A stretch of DNA of 64,000 bases. Source: Brachycybe producta (Eukaryota; Arthropoda; Diplopoda; Playtdesmida; Andrognathidae). Made by a program: the position numbers and the translations under genes. The notes beneath the pieces were generated by a model. The model was not told where the DNA came from and did no database searches. It saw only the letters and a list, made by a program, of their open reading frames with translations. Numbering within the stretch: the first letter of the stretch is position 1; each line of letters begins with the position of its first letter. Of this stretch, positions 11,256-24,400 are shown piece after piece. The stretch is taken from positions 3,907,501 to 3,971,500 of the forward strand of contig JAUPFP010000003.1 in NCBI GenBank assembly GCA_036925085.1, given 5' to 3'.

Positions 11256-11700
11256 ACCCTTTATGAACATGATTTTTTTTACATTGGTACCCTGTCTAGA
11301 GGATTAAAGTTCAAGAGCCACGATTTTTAAAAGAAATTTGTGGTTCAAATTGATGTAATTTAAATCAAACAATCTGATCCAAATCAGTGGTGGTTTTAAA
11401 TACAGCTTGACCAATGGTCAATTATTGTGTTCTCAGGAGGCAACTAGTGTTTCAGTAATTGGTTTGCAGGCAATTTTCTGAAATTGCATCAATCACCATA
11501 TAAGTAACTGGCGATATTCTCATGAGGCTTCCTTTATGGGGTTTTTTAATGTAACTGGACACTGTCCACTTTTTTTTTGGAAAGTTTATTTTTTCTTGAT
11601 TGTGGAGACCACTTTAATCAATGATTAATAATTGTCTATTAGTTTAATCGAAGAAGCTTTTTTTCGTGATATGGATACTACTATAGCTATGTTATTTGAG
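11256..11700. other. No recognised gene
   Basis: Contains a short piece of the ggaaccctg minisatellite family (11255-11325). The remainder is unique AT-rich sequence. Confidence 0.5.
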
Positions 11701-11702
11701 CT

Positions 11703-11909
11703 ACAGGCAGTTAGAAATAGGTCAAAACTTCAGTTGGCTCCGCCCTTGTTATGACGACCGGCAACTTCTAATTGGCTGGTTATGAAGTCTGACCTCACGT
11801 GCTCCGCCCTTTTCAACGTCAGACAACATACCCAGCCAATTAGAAGTTGCCGGTCATCATAAAAAGGGGCGGAGCCAACTTCTGTTCATCACGTTTTCTA
11901 ATGGCCTGT
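11703..11909. mobile_element. Mutator-type palindromic MITE, copy 4
   Basis: Full-length by termini acaggcagttagaaatagg and ttctaatggcctgt, but the flanks do not match, so the site has decayed or rearranged. Confidence 0.88.
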
Positions 11910-11929
11910 GTTATAGATCCACCCGCCAT

Positions 11930-12330
11930 AAGGCTTTAGGCCTGTTCCACCTAGATTAAGTCGACACCTGGAATTAGAAAAGCGCACCTAATGATAGCGC
12001 ACTTGAAAATAAAAAGAATAGCACGAGAGAAGTGCACCTGAAATAGGATGAGGATGAGGAAAGCGCATCTGAAAACAGAAAAAAAGTGCAAAGAAGTAAG
12101 GTACACCCTGAAAATATGGGTATCTAGGCTGGGTCCTCGCTAGAGTCCTCCTATCTTTCGCAATTGTATTCAAAGACTGCTGCCTCTGCGAACCGGCAGA
12201 GCTCCGCCTACAGCTTCCCCTTCATCCTGCATTCCATCTGTCTCCCAGGGACCACTGGTGTCCATTTCTCGTTGTTGTATGTGTCAGGCGTCCTTGGTGG
12301 CTTTTACTGACTTAAGGTGGCTCCTTCGAA
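11930..12330. other. GC-richer unique block
   Basis: Less AT-rich than its surroundings, with blocks such as tgcctctgcgaaccggcaga and gggaccactggtgtccattt. It looks like old transposon or retroelement sequence, but I do not recognise the family. Short agtgcacctgaaa-type units repeat near 11985-12080. Confidence 0.35.
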
Positions 12331-12345
12331 AAAATCCTTGTGTAA

Positions 12346-12726
12346 ATGCAAGGTAGATGGCGCCTGCAACCCCTCAATAGGTGGGCCAACTACACTCGTC
12401 GCCAATTAGTTGAAATCGAATGCAGCCTCCTTTTAGCTCTAAAAGCGTCGAAAACAACCTTAATTATCAGAGCACGTGGACAAACTTATACCCAGAACAC
12501 AAGTGAAGAGAGAGAGAGAGCACGTGTAGAAATAGCGATGACGCAATTAAAAGTTTGCCACATGCAAAAAAAGGAAGAATGTGAGTCAAGAGTTGAAGAG
12601 TGTCTGCAGTACATTTCTATGGGTGGAGGGCTAGTGGCGCCATCTAACAAAATAAATGATCTACTTGCATTCTTAAGTTATGTATGTGGTTATTCGAAAA
12701 ACGGTCTTTTGTTTGGTACTTTCTGA
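12346..12726 (+). other. Unassigned 126-codon frame
   Basis: Open frame starting MQGRWRLQPLNRWANYTRR, with a charged middle (EERERARVEIAMTQLK) and cysteines. It is the longest non-simple frame upstream of LGR2. No family recognised, and no splice sites or start context set it apart. Could be transposon-derived or chance. Confidence 0.2.
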
Positions 12727-13113
12727 AGAAAGGGGAGAAACTTAAAAATAAATTGAGACTTGAGACCCAAAAAAAAGTGTGTTCAGAAGTTCCTAAACGA
12801 TTGACTGTTGTTAATGACGTTTAAATTTGGGTTTAATTGGACGGATAAAGAAAAGGGCGGGAACAAAGTTTAATGGCGCATAATTTATATACACATGTTA
12901 TGTATTTTTGTACAAATTTTCTAATGAAAAATCTCTTTTCTTTCTTAACTGGTCTGAGTGAATTAACACTCCAATTTGCTCACTCACTCGTAATCTAAAC
13001 ATGAAATCACAAACTTTAACTGCTTTGAAAAAATAAACAGCTGCCATATTTTTTTAGGGCAAAGAACTGAGATTTTGGCCGCCATTTTGTTTTTTACAAA
13101 AACTCTTTTGGGA

Positions 13114-13118
<5 letters not shown>

Positions 13119-13145
<27 letters not shown>

Positions 13146-13149
13146 GGGT
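13119..13149. repeat. Poly(G) tract, about 25 bases
   Basis: A T run followed by an unusually long G run; strong quadruplex potential and a likely assembly weak point. Confidence 0.9.
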
Positions 13150-13468
13150 TTTATCGACCCTGTCGTCGTTTAGTTTTTTCTTTTTCATTTTTTTTTCTAC
13201 TGGCGAATTTCCAAGAAAACTATAAACTAGAATTGTTCTTTTCTATTGTTAAAAAAAAAGTCTGCGTTTAATTAATTGAGACATTTTTCTTCTTCTTCTT
13301 TTGCTCAATTCATTTGTTTCAAATGGCTTTCTTGTTTTTCATAATATAATGTTATTACTAATTGAGTTTTAGGCGATAAAATCTTGACAATGGCAAAGAA
13401 CAATTAATAACTGAATGTAACTTGTATGAACAGTTTATTCAGTCTATTTAAAACATGCATTTTTTTTT

Positions 13469-13860
13469 CGGATGCATTTGAAAACGCCTACTTTTGTTGC
13501 ATATGTAGGAGCAAAATTGTAGCAGAATGTTAGCCTCTAAAACCAGCAGTATTTACAGAATAGAAACGGACAGGACATGTTTGAGTCAATTGCGATGCTA
13601 ATCACCTATGAAGCACTGTAATCATAAGCTTCATTTGAAAATGCCTATTTTTGTTGCGTTTGTAGGAGCAAAATTGTCGCAGAATGTTAGCCTCTAAAAC
13701 CAGCAGTATTTACAGAATAGAAACGGACATGTTTGACCCATGATGCACTGTAATCATAAGTTTTATTTGAAAACGACTGCGGATTGTTGCATTTGCAAGA
13801 GAATTGTCAACTTCTAACAAAAGCAGCACTTATAGAATACAGCCCCATCTATGAGGCAAT
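13469..13860. repeat. Tandem repeat, three units of about 105-155 bp
   Basis: Units at about 13469, 13628 and 13757 share gcatttgaaaacgcctac-like starts, gtaggagcaaaattgt, agcctctaaaaccagcagta and cactgtaatcataag. Unit 3 is the most diverged. Confidence 0.8.
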
Positions 13861-13983
13861 TTTGATCCAAAACAAATTACAATTTAAATTTGAGTTTTTT
13901 AAAAAAAAAATCATTAAGTTTTTTTAATTATTTACTAATTTGTTTAACTTTCTTTGCGAGTAACGTTTTTATAATGTTGCTAA

Positions 13984-14289
13984 TACCTTGGACACACATG
14001 AGTTAAATGAATTCAAATTAAATGTGTTTAACTGAATTATACGGAATCCAGTTAAGGACATGATCAGCAAATAAAAATTGACTTTATTATTAATATTTTT
14101 AAATTGAAATACTAAATCAATATTTTGTCAATAGTTTCTATAATTTATATTTAGTGTTAACTCAATATTTTCAGATTATTAACTCAATAAATTGAATTTG
14201 ATGACATATTGTTTGTTTGTCCTTCACAGGGCTCTGTAGAACACATTTATTATTTAAATGCATTTAAATTATCAGGCGTGTACTGGGTA
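13984..14289 (+). mobile_element. TACC-ended MITE, copy 4
   Basis: Complete copy from taccttggacacacatgag to gtgtactgggta with TA-rich flanks (ctaa / taac). Lies 145 bp upstream of the first recognised LGR2 exon. Confidence 0.78.
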
Positions 14290-14434
14290 TAACACATTTT
14301 TAGCATTTCTCATTTCTGAAATATTTAATTTTAAACGATTTTAAAGTGTACAGTATTATGATTCTTTGTGAGATGTTTATTTGAAAAAAATGTCTTAAAT
14401 TTAATGTTATTTTCTTTTGTTTTTTCTTCTGTAG

Positions 14435-14507
14435 AGATTTTAAGTCAAAATCATATCCAACACTTGGTTGACTATAGTTTTGCTCGATACCACCACTTGG
14501 AGGAGCT
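14435..14507 (+). CDS. rk (LGR2): LGR2 exon a: one LRR
   Basis: Reads ILSQNHIQHLVDYSF then ARYHHLEEL, a clean LRR. The donor is ct|gtaagt. The acceptor is gtag at 14431-14434 (phase 1 entry) or the next AG at 14435-14436 (phase 0 entry). Neither gives the phase-2 Leu split seen in the other repeats, so the upstream exon probably differs in structure. This is the first recognisable exon in the window. Confidence 0.8.
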
Positions 14508-16249
14508 GTAAGTCCACTCATTCATTTCTTATTGTGTTCCAAGTGCTTTTTGAATGTAACCTTAGTGCGAATAAGGGCTAGTTGGTGACAAAAGAACATC
14601 ATCATTATGGGGCTTAGGTCTCTAGGAACCAAGAGAGAAAGGGCCTCAGTTAATGTTTGAAGAAATAATTTCATACTTATAGAAATTAATAATCAGGTGG
14701 CGCTCTCGAAATTAATAATTTGAAAAAGAAATTAAAAGTTTATTAAAATGGGATTAAGGTGGTTTGAATAGATGTTTATTTTGTTTTGTCCTCCCAGATG
14801 GCGCCACTACTGTGGCTATTATATTCTACAGGAAGGTCTCTCCTTGAGAAAATTTATATTTTTCAAGCGAACGTTTTTCAGGAGAAACATTACGAAAAAA
14901 TTCAAAGTGTTTTAGAAACTAGAATAGTTGGTGATAATGCTACACGTTTTTTTTTTTTCATGATTGATATCTTTCAAAATAAACTTTTTATGACAGTTTT
15001 TTTTATTTTTAAAAAAAAGGAAGAAAATAGTTTTTTTATGAAATTTCAATGGAAAAAACCTAAAAAACCGGTCATTTTTCAAACGGAACTATAACATTGT
15101 TTATTTTGTAAGATATATTGACATGAAAAAAACTTTTAACATAATCTTTTACCATTCTAGTTTTCAAAACAATTTGAATTTTTTCGTAACGTTGTTAATG
15201 TTGCTTGATGTTTTTGTATCCAAATTTTTTCATAGACATCTAAGGGGAGACAGACTAATCGTAGGTCACTGTGTGACCTACACTTTCATAGAGCTATTTG
15301 GAGAAGAACTGTGGGTCACTTAGTGACCTACAATTTTTTACATTGTTGGGGCTGTGCTCCCCAAGACCCCTTCCCCCTGCAACAAGCCTAATTTAATGTA
15401 ACCCCACCTAATCGATATAAAAAAAGTTCTAAAGTGTAGATCACTGAGTGACCTACAGTTCTGAATAGTAGGTCACCTAGTGACCTACGATTAGTCTGTT
15501 AGCTACTGGAGTGGCGCCATCTGAGGAGAGCACAAAAACAAAATATCTTTTCAGCCACCTTAATAAACTTTTTTGCATTTTCTTGAGAGAAAAAAAGGGA
15601 GAGAGAGAGAGAGAAAAAAAAGAGAGAGAAAGAGAGAGAGAGAGAGACGCCACCTAGTGTTAATTTTCTATAAATTCTCAGTGGTCAACTGTGGTTGTGA
15701 TAAAGTGTGTGTTATGTGACAAGAGAGATAGAAACTAGAAACGTGACACGTTTAGATCTTGATAGATTACTAAGATTAAACCAATAAGAGAAAAAGTAAA
15801 AAAGATCTACTCTCTCCCCCCCCTCCTCCCCCCTCTCCTTATCCCAATTGGCTAACATGTAATAATAAGACATGAGAGTAGAAGATTATAGACAGAGACT
15901 TCTAATATAAATCTTAATTTCGGAGTCTCTTTTCTTTTGAGATTCTTCTGTTGGACATCACAAAATGGTTTAATGAACTCTCTCTCTTTTTCTCACAGTC
16001 AATTAGAAATCGGAACGAACTTTAGTTGGCTCCACCCTTTTTATGACGAACGCAACTTCTAATTGGTTGGTTATGTAGTCTGACGTCACATGATCCGCCC
16101 TCTTCAACGTCGAACAACACAACAAACCAATTAGAAGTTGCCGGTCGTCATAAAAAGGGCGGAGCCAACTGAAGTTCGTCCCGATTTCTAATTGGTTGTC
16201 TTTTTCTCTCTTTCCATCTCTCCCTCTCTCGTGTTTCTATCTTTCTTTC

Positions 16250-16280
<31 letters not shown>

Positions 16281-17035
16281 TGTCTCTGTTTTTCCCTCCC
16301 TCTTTTCCTCTCCTGTGTTTCTCTCTCTGTCTATCTGTCTTTCCCTCCCTCTCTCTCTCTCCCTCCTTCTCTTTCTGTCTCTTATCTTCCTTTCTCTCTT
16401 TCTGTCTCTTATCTTCCTTTCTCTCTTTCTGTCTATCTCTCCCCCCCCCCCCCTCTTGTCTGTATCTTCATCTTTCTCTGTCTTTCCCTCCCTCTCTCTA
16501 TTCTCTCTTTCTGTCATTCCCTCCCTCTCTTTTTCTCCTGTGTCCCTCTCGCTTTATTCTCTCTCTCTCTCTCTCTCTCTCTCCATTCTTTGTCTCAAAG
16601 CCTTTTGGATTTACTTTATTTATTTGTTTATTTTGTAAGAATGAAACAAATGTTTTTACCAAGATTCACATTGAATCACATTTGGCCATCCATTATTGTG
16701 GACACAATAACAACAGCAACAAATACGGGCCTTGACACACGAACCACTTTTTAGGACGAGCGCAGACGAAAGACATAGATTGTAGTAGGATCAGCAGCAC
16801 ACATGACCAAACAGTCTGTCAGGTGTCCTAGCATTTTATACTGGATTGGCAATACTTTTTGAAAAATGAACAACCGGCTCTTCTGGCATTTGTCCCGAAC
16901 TGCCCTTTGGCCAGCCTGCCTCGGCCTGCCATCATGCGCGTGAACCATCCGGAACCTATAGAGATCAAATTCGTTACAATTCTAGTTTCTATAAATATAG
17001 AAATTCTTCTTAAAATAGCTTCTAAAAAAAGTAGA

Positions 17036-17082
<47 letters not shown>

Positions 17083-18245
17083 GAGAAATATCCTGACTAG
17101 AAAGATCTTTCTCATATCTAATTTACTGTTGTATAATGGAGGTGGAATGTGGTGTGTATTTTTGTGGAGGGAATTCTAGTAAATAATGAGCTGCAATTTA
17201 TCACTATCATCATCATTCCTGTCTTTCTCTCAGTGGCTTCATTTAAGGAATGGGGAGAATGGAACTTAAAAGTCCACTGGAATGAGATCCATCCATCCGT
17301 CACTCCACTTCTTTCTTTCTCTCTTTTCTCTATATCGTTCAATCATTCTCTCTCTCTCTTTTCTCTTTCTCTCGCTCTCTTTCTCTCGCTCTCTCTCTTT
17401 CTCTCGCTTTCTCTTTCTCTCGCTTTCTCTCGCTCTCTCTTCTCGCTCTCTTTCTCTCTTCTCGCTCTCTCTCTCGCTTTCTCTCTTCTCTTTCTCGCTC
17501 TCTCTCTCTCTCTCTCTCGCTTTCTCTCTTCTCTCTCTCTCTCTCGCTTTCTCTCTTCTCTCTCTTTCTCTCGCTCTCTCTCTCTCGCTCTCTCTCTCTC
17601 TCTCGCTCTCTCTCTCCTTTCTCTTTTCTCTTTCTCTCGCTTTCTCTCGCTCTCTCTCTCTCTTTTCTCTCTCTTCATTTCTCTCCTTCTCTATATCTGT
17701 CTTTCAATCTCTCAATTCAATTGGCTTTGACATTCGCTCAATTACATCTTTCATATCTCTTATTATATTTGGTTAACAACATTGGGGAACGAAATTCATT
17801 ACGAAAACTTCTGAGACTTTTCTTCTTTCTTTGAAGAAGAAATGTTTTCTGAAATATTAAATATTAAAACTACACTCATACCTCGGTTAACGCTTTGTTC
17901 ATTACGTATTAAAAAGCTTTTATTTGTGTTCCTTTTAAAACCTTTGAGGCTTCTATGGGCCAGTAGAGCCCTTCTGAGTTCTTTTTTGGGGCCATTTAAA
18001 CTTGATTTTTAGCCCTTTTTTTCATAAAAAGCAGTAAATTTTAAATATTTTCTTAATTTCGCTCATTACGTATTAAAATGTTTTTATTTTTAAAACCATT
18101 TGGGACCAGTAAGGCCCTTTTTCGGGTCTCTTAATTTTTAGGTATTTTGTTTCATAAAAAAGCAGTAAATTTTGTTTGCCTATTTTTATAACAAGAGAGA
18201 GAAAGAGACACAGAGTTAAATAAATAAATCAGCTGCTACTTTTCA

Positions 18246-18291
<46 letters not shown>

Positions 18292-18450
18292 CCCCTCTAA
18301 AAATATAAATAAAATTGATGAACAATAAATATGTCACAAACATAATTGGCAATTTTTTTTTCATCACACACATCATGTTTGAAAATTCCTGCCTTTTTCA
18401 AAAATAGAACCGGTAATTTTTGTTTTCTGAAGTCGTTAGGTTCCTTTTTT

Positions 18451-18483
<33 letters not shown>

Positions 18484-21400
18484 TCTTTCCATTTAATCAA
18501 ACCACTAATTCGACAAAAAAAGGCACCATAAATGGATAGAGGGAGAGAGAGAGAGAGAGAAAATTAATAGTGCAATATGAAATATGTTTCATTTTGAGAT
18601 ATATCAACAATTGGTCTTAATGAGTGTCTTTTTTTGTCACCATTGAAAAAAATCAGACACTTTGCAAAAGAATAATAAAAAAAAGATCAATATTCAGACA
18701 AATGGTCTGAAAATTCCTCTCAATAGGGCCTCCTTAAGAGGCTACATTGCAAAATTACTTCAAGAAATCTCCGCAAAGAGCGCTAGCATCGTTTATCTAT
18801 TGAGCCCATAGACCCGATGTTAAAGAAAAAATGTTCATTTTTAAAATACACAACAGTCGCGGCGGCAATATATTTATTTTTTATATTTAAAGTTGTCCAA
18901 TTTTGTTGGTTCCAAAGTGCAATGTGCACCTTAAATATATGATGATCGCGTGACAGAATGACAAAAAATTGGTAAGTGTGCTTCTATTTTTAAAAACTAT
19001 TTCAAAATCGCGGATTTCTAACTTTTATGTTAAACTCCATTGAGTACGCCCAAATAAGAAAAAAAAACATCCATTAAAATGTTGGTAAAAATACGTAAAA
19101 ATAATTTTAAAAAACCATAAAAAAATCAGCACGTGCGCTTATGTGTTGGCTTCACTGTGGTTTAATTGTGGTTTTTTTAAATTATTTTTAGGTATTTTTA
19201 CCAGCATTTTAATGGATGTTTTTTTTTTCTTATTTGAGCGTACTCAATGCATGGAGTTTAACATAAGAGTTAGAAATTTGCGATTTTGAAACACTTTTTA
19301 AAAATAGAAGCACACTTTCCAATTTTTTGTCATTCTATCACTAGATCAGCATATATTTAAGGTGCACATTGCACTTTGAACCATCAAAAATACTACCTGT
19401 TCTAGTTTCTAACCATATTTTCAATGTCTTCTTAGTGTTGCTCTTCGCAATGTTAGCAAAATTGACGAAAATTTCATAAAAGTGGAAACACAGAAAAGAA
19501 AAGATTTCTAAATTATATTTTATTATAATTTTCTATATTTAGAAATTTGGCAAGTAATAATCTTGTGAATCTGAGCACGAACGCCTTCGCTGGAATTGGA
19601 AAACTTCGTGTTTTGTATGTAATTTTTTTTTACACGAGATTCATCGGACACGTGCGATTTTTCTCTTAAGGTGGCTGAATAGATATTTATTTTTCTTTTG
19701 TCTCGTCCGGATGGCGCCACTGCGGTTGGCTAATGCAAAGCTCCATAGACGTTTTTTTTTTTGTAAAATGTGGACACGAAAACGTCAAGCGAACGTTTTT
19801 TTTTTAGAAATAACATTAGGAAAAAAAAATTCAAATTGTTTTCAAAACTAGAATGGTAAAAGATGATGTTAAAAGTTTTTTTCATGGCCAATATCTTAAA
19901 AAATAAACGATTTTATAGTTCAGTTTGAAAAATGACCCATTTTTATGGTTTTTCCATTGAAATTTCATATAAAAAAAATATTTTTTGCTTCAAACTGTCA
20001 TAAAAAGTTTATTTTGAAAGATATCATCATGAAAACACTTTTAGCATTATCACCAACTATTCTAGTTTCTAAAACACTTTGAATTTTTTTTTTTTCGTAA
20101 TGTTTCTTTCTGAAAAACGTTCGCTTGAAAAATAGAAATTTTCTCAAAAATCGCAGATTAGAGAGGAAGACACCTCCTCTAGAACATACTGGCCACTGCA
20201 ATGGCGCCATCTGGAGGAATAAAAACAAAATAATTATCTATTTAGCCACCTTTAAGTGGGTTTTTCTTTTTAACTTATTTTCTCATTTTCAGAAACCTTC
20301 GTTTCAACAATTTGTCTTCAATACCATGGCACGCATTCCACGATCTACACTTTCTACACGAACTGTACGGACTTTGTGTCGTTTCTTTTACGACAATTTT
20401 ACGAAATTTTCATTTTAATATTCAATTTTCTTTTGATATATTTTTTTGTTGTTGTTGACAGCCACCTCGGAGACAATCAAATCCAATTTATTTACAAAGG
20501 AGATTTCTACGGCTTAAGAATGCTGAAGACGCTGACTCTGGAGGGAAACGGAATACAGACTGTTCCTTCGGAAGCTCTTCGCGTTCTTACGAACCTCGAG
20601 ATGTTGTGAGTTTCATCTAACCGCGAGGAAACTAGAAACAGAAATGTTTATAAATAGGAATGTGGTGAACCTCTTTCTGGTTTCCCATTTCTCTCTTTCT
20701 TTCTTTTTAGATCGCTGACGAACAACAATATATCGAGTATCGAAAACGGTTCCTTTGAAACCTTAACTAATCTTAAAGGATTGTGAGTTACGAGAACTGT
20801 TTTATTTTTTTAATTTTAAGGTGGTTTAAAAGTGTTTTCTAAAACACCTTAAAATTTATCTTCGAAAAGGACTTTTAAACTTTACACTGATTTAAACAAC
20901 TTTGAAGCTGGTTTTTAAAGTGTAAACGTCTCAAAGCTGATTAAAGCTAAGGGTCCACTAGGTCGGTGGGGCTGCACAGCGCATAGTTTGCAAGAAGAGG
21001 TCCGTTCACTATGAAACGCGGCGCGAGTCGGTTTTGCTTGGTTCATTCGGGCCCAGTATGCCCCGAGGACATACGAAAATTCTCGAACCTGATGGATTCC
21101 GATCCGCTCTTCCGTCCATTACGGCGGTAGCGCGGCGCGGCACCGACCTCAAGAAGTTCCAGACTATTTCCAGAGGAGCACTGATCCGTTCTGCTCCGCT
21201 CTACCACCCTAATGAACGGAGCTCTGTCCATTTTACATGCATTTTGTTTGGGAGGCCGTTTTGCTCCGTGCTGACCTAGTGAACGCTTAGCTGAATACTT
21301 TTTTCTTTTTCTTTGCAGAAGTTTAGCGAATAATGAGATAAACAGTGTCGAATCAAAAGCATTCGAAGGTCTCGCTTCTTTAGAAGTGCTGTAAGTTCAG

Positions 21401-24400
21401 GTTTTTGTTTGGAGGGACTTAGGCCGCGTTTCTAGGACTCGGCATTTTCACACTCTTTCGTACTCTCTGAAATGTTGTACAGTTTGAATATAACTTGGAG
21501 AAGAAAAGACATCAGTGTGAAATGCAAACTATAAACGTAGCTTTGATGGTTTTTGTTTTGTAATTTCATTTTGCGGTTTTTCTTTTTTGTTGTTGTTGTT
21601 GTTGTAGCGAATTGCAACATAATCATCTGGATGTGATTCCGATTGCTATCAATAGCTTGATTTCGGTTCAAAAAATGTAAGAAATCATTTTTTGTGTGTT
21701 TGTAACCTATTGTGTTGTTACTGAGTTGAGAAACTCCGGAATAAAACAAGAAGACCAATTTGTAGGGATGAGAGGGATTCAAAATATACAAAAAATCTCG
21801 TTAGAAATTTAAAATTAAAAAAAATGTTTGGGATTCAAAATAAACTAAAATCGGGAAAATTTGGGATTCAAAATAAACTAAAATCGGGAAAATTTGGGAT
21901 TCAAAATATTAAAAAAAATTGGAAAAAAATTGGTATTCAAAATCTTAAAAAATTTGGGATTCAAAATAAACTAAAATCGGGAAAAAAAATTGGGATTCAA
22001 AATCTTAAAAAAAAATCGGAAAAAAATTGTAATTCAAAATCTTAAAAAAATTGGGAAAAAATTGGGATTCAAAATAAACTAAAATTGGGAATAAATTTGG
22101 GATTCAAAATCTTAAAAAAAATCGGAAAAAATTGGGATTCAAAATCTTAAAAAAATTGGGAAAAAATTGGGATTTAAAATAAACTAAAATCTTAAAAAAA
22201 TTGGGATTTAAAATAAACTAAAATCTTAAAAAAATTGGGAAAAAAATTGGGATTCAAAATAAGCTAAAATCGGGAATAACTTTGGGATTCAAAATCTTAA
22301 AAAAAAATCGGAAAAAATTGGGATTCAAAAGAAACTAAAATCAGGAATAAGTTTGGGATTCAAAATCTTAAAAAAAATCGGAAAAAATTGGGATTCAAAA
22401 GAAACTAAAATCAGGAATAAATTTGTGATTCGATATCTTAAAAAAAAAATGGGAAAAAATTGGGATTCAAAATAAACTAAAATCAGGAATAAATTTGGGA
22501 TTCAAAATCTTAAAAAAAAATCGGAAAAAAACTGAGATTAAAATTATTAAAAAAAATGTTAGAAGTTGGGATTCAAAATATACAAAAATCGGATAAAAAC
22601 TAAGGTTTTAAAATATACAAAAATCGGTGGGAAAAATTTGTGATTCAAAATATATAAAAATGAGGGAAAATGTGGTATTCAAATTATGCGAAAGTTGGGA
22701 AAAAGTCTGGATTCAAAATATAAAAAAAAATCAGAGAAAAGTTTGGAATTAAAAATGTACAAAAATCTGGAAAATGTCTGGCGGTCAAAATAAACTAAAA
22801 TCGGGAGAGAAAAAAATTGGGATTTATAATTAACAAAAATTAGGAGAGAAAAAAAAACTTTTGGATTTAAAAGATACAAAAATCGGGACAAAAGTTAATA
22901 ACATTTTTATAGGCTGCTTTTTATACCGTATATTTGTTAAAAAACATTGTTACCTCTGGGGTGTAAAATAACCTTAAAGGGGAATTGTTGCTTCACAATT
23001 GGCACTTAGGGCCATAGATTGAGAAACATTAAAATTTGCTTTGATATTTTGCATAAAAATCCGAGCCCTAGTATTATAACTATTGATTTGTTTTTTGTTT
23101 TGTTTTTCTTTTTGAACTCATAAAAGATTTTTGGCTTTCAATCACATTCGCCACGTATTGAATTCGATCTTCGCTCACAATCCGATGTTAATTCACGTCG
23201 ACATTCTCGGCAATCCGGTGTTGATGGTCGAACACAACGTATTTACAAACCTCACTCAGCTTAAGATTCTGTTCGTAATCATCATCATCATCATTCGCAT
23301 TTTCAAAAAAATTGCTCGTGGTTTCAAAAATTAAAAATTTGTTGTCGTTAAATAGAATCATTCCCGAAGCGAAGGAACTGACACGATTTCCCGATTTGAA
23401 CGGAACTTCATCCTTAGGGTTTCTACGAATAGATCGAGCTCGTATACGACACGTTCCGTCCGATCTCTGCGGAATTTCTCATCATCTCAAGACATTGTAA
23501 ATAACATACATTTAAAAAAAAATAACTAGAATTTTATAGAATCTTTGCTTCGAAAGCCGAACTTAAAAAGCGGAGGTTTTTATTTTTGTCTTTTTTTTTT
23601 AAAGAGATCTGAAGTCGAACTTTTTGGTCGAAGTTCCGCCTTTGAACGAATGTACCGAATTAAGACAACTGTGAGTTTTTCATCACTTAGCTTTAAAGTG
23701 GCTGACTAGGTATTTATTTTGTTGTTCTCCGCTCAGGTGGCGCCACTGTGGTGGCTTTTATGTTCTATAGGAGGTTTCTTCCCCCTGCGTTTTTGAGAAT
23801 ATATTTTTCAAGCGAACGTTTTTCAGGAGAAACATTACGAAAAAAATTCAAAGTGTTTTAGTGTTTTGATGATTATATCTTTCAAAATAAACTTTTTATG
23901 ACAATTTGAAAATAGTTTTTTTCATGAAATTTCAATGGAAAACCCAAAAAACGGGTCATTTTTTCAAAATTGGCTAATACTAAGCTCGATAGACGTTTTT
24001 TTTTGTAAAAATTTTAACGCAAAAACGTCAAGCGAACGTTTAAAAAAAAAAAAATTCGAAAAAAAAATTTCAAATTGTTTTTTCATTGAAATTTCATGAA
24101 AAACAATTTTCGCCTTTTTTCAAACTTGTCATAAAAAGTTTATTTTGAAAGATATCATCATTAAAAAAAACGTCTAGCATTATCACGAACTATTCTAGTT
24201 TCTAAAACACTTTGAATTTTTTTCGTAATGTTTCTTCTGAAAAACGTTCGCTTGAAAAATAATACTTTTTCTTAAATGTCAATGAAAAAACGTATGATTT
24301 TCAAACGGAACAATAAAATAGTTTATTTTTTAAGATATTGTCATGAAAACACTTTTAGCATCGTCTTTTACCATTCTAGCTTTGAAAACAATTTGAATTT

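Noticed and set aside
16751-17115. Minus-strand frames of 65-95 codons in a GC-richer block
   Set aside because: No family recognised and no splice context; may be an old transposon.
16192-17730. Frames up to 193 codons rich in Ser, Leu and Phe
   Set aside because: Simple-sequence artefacts inside an LGR2 intron.
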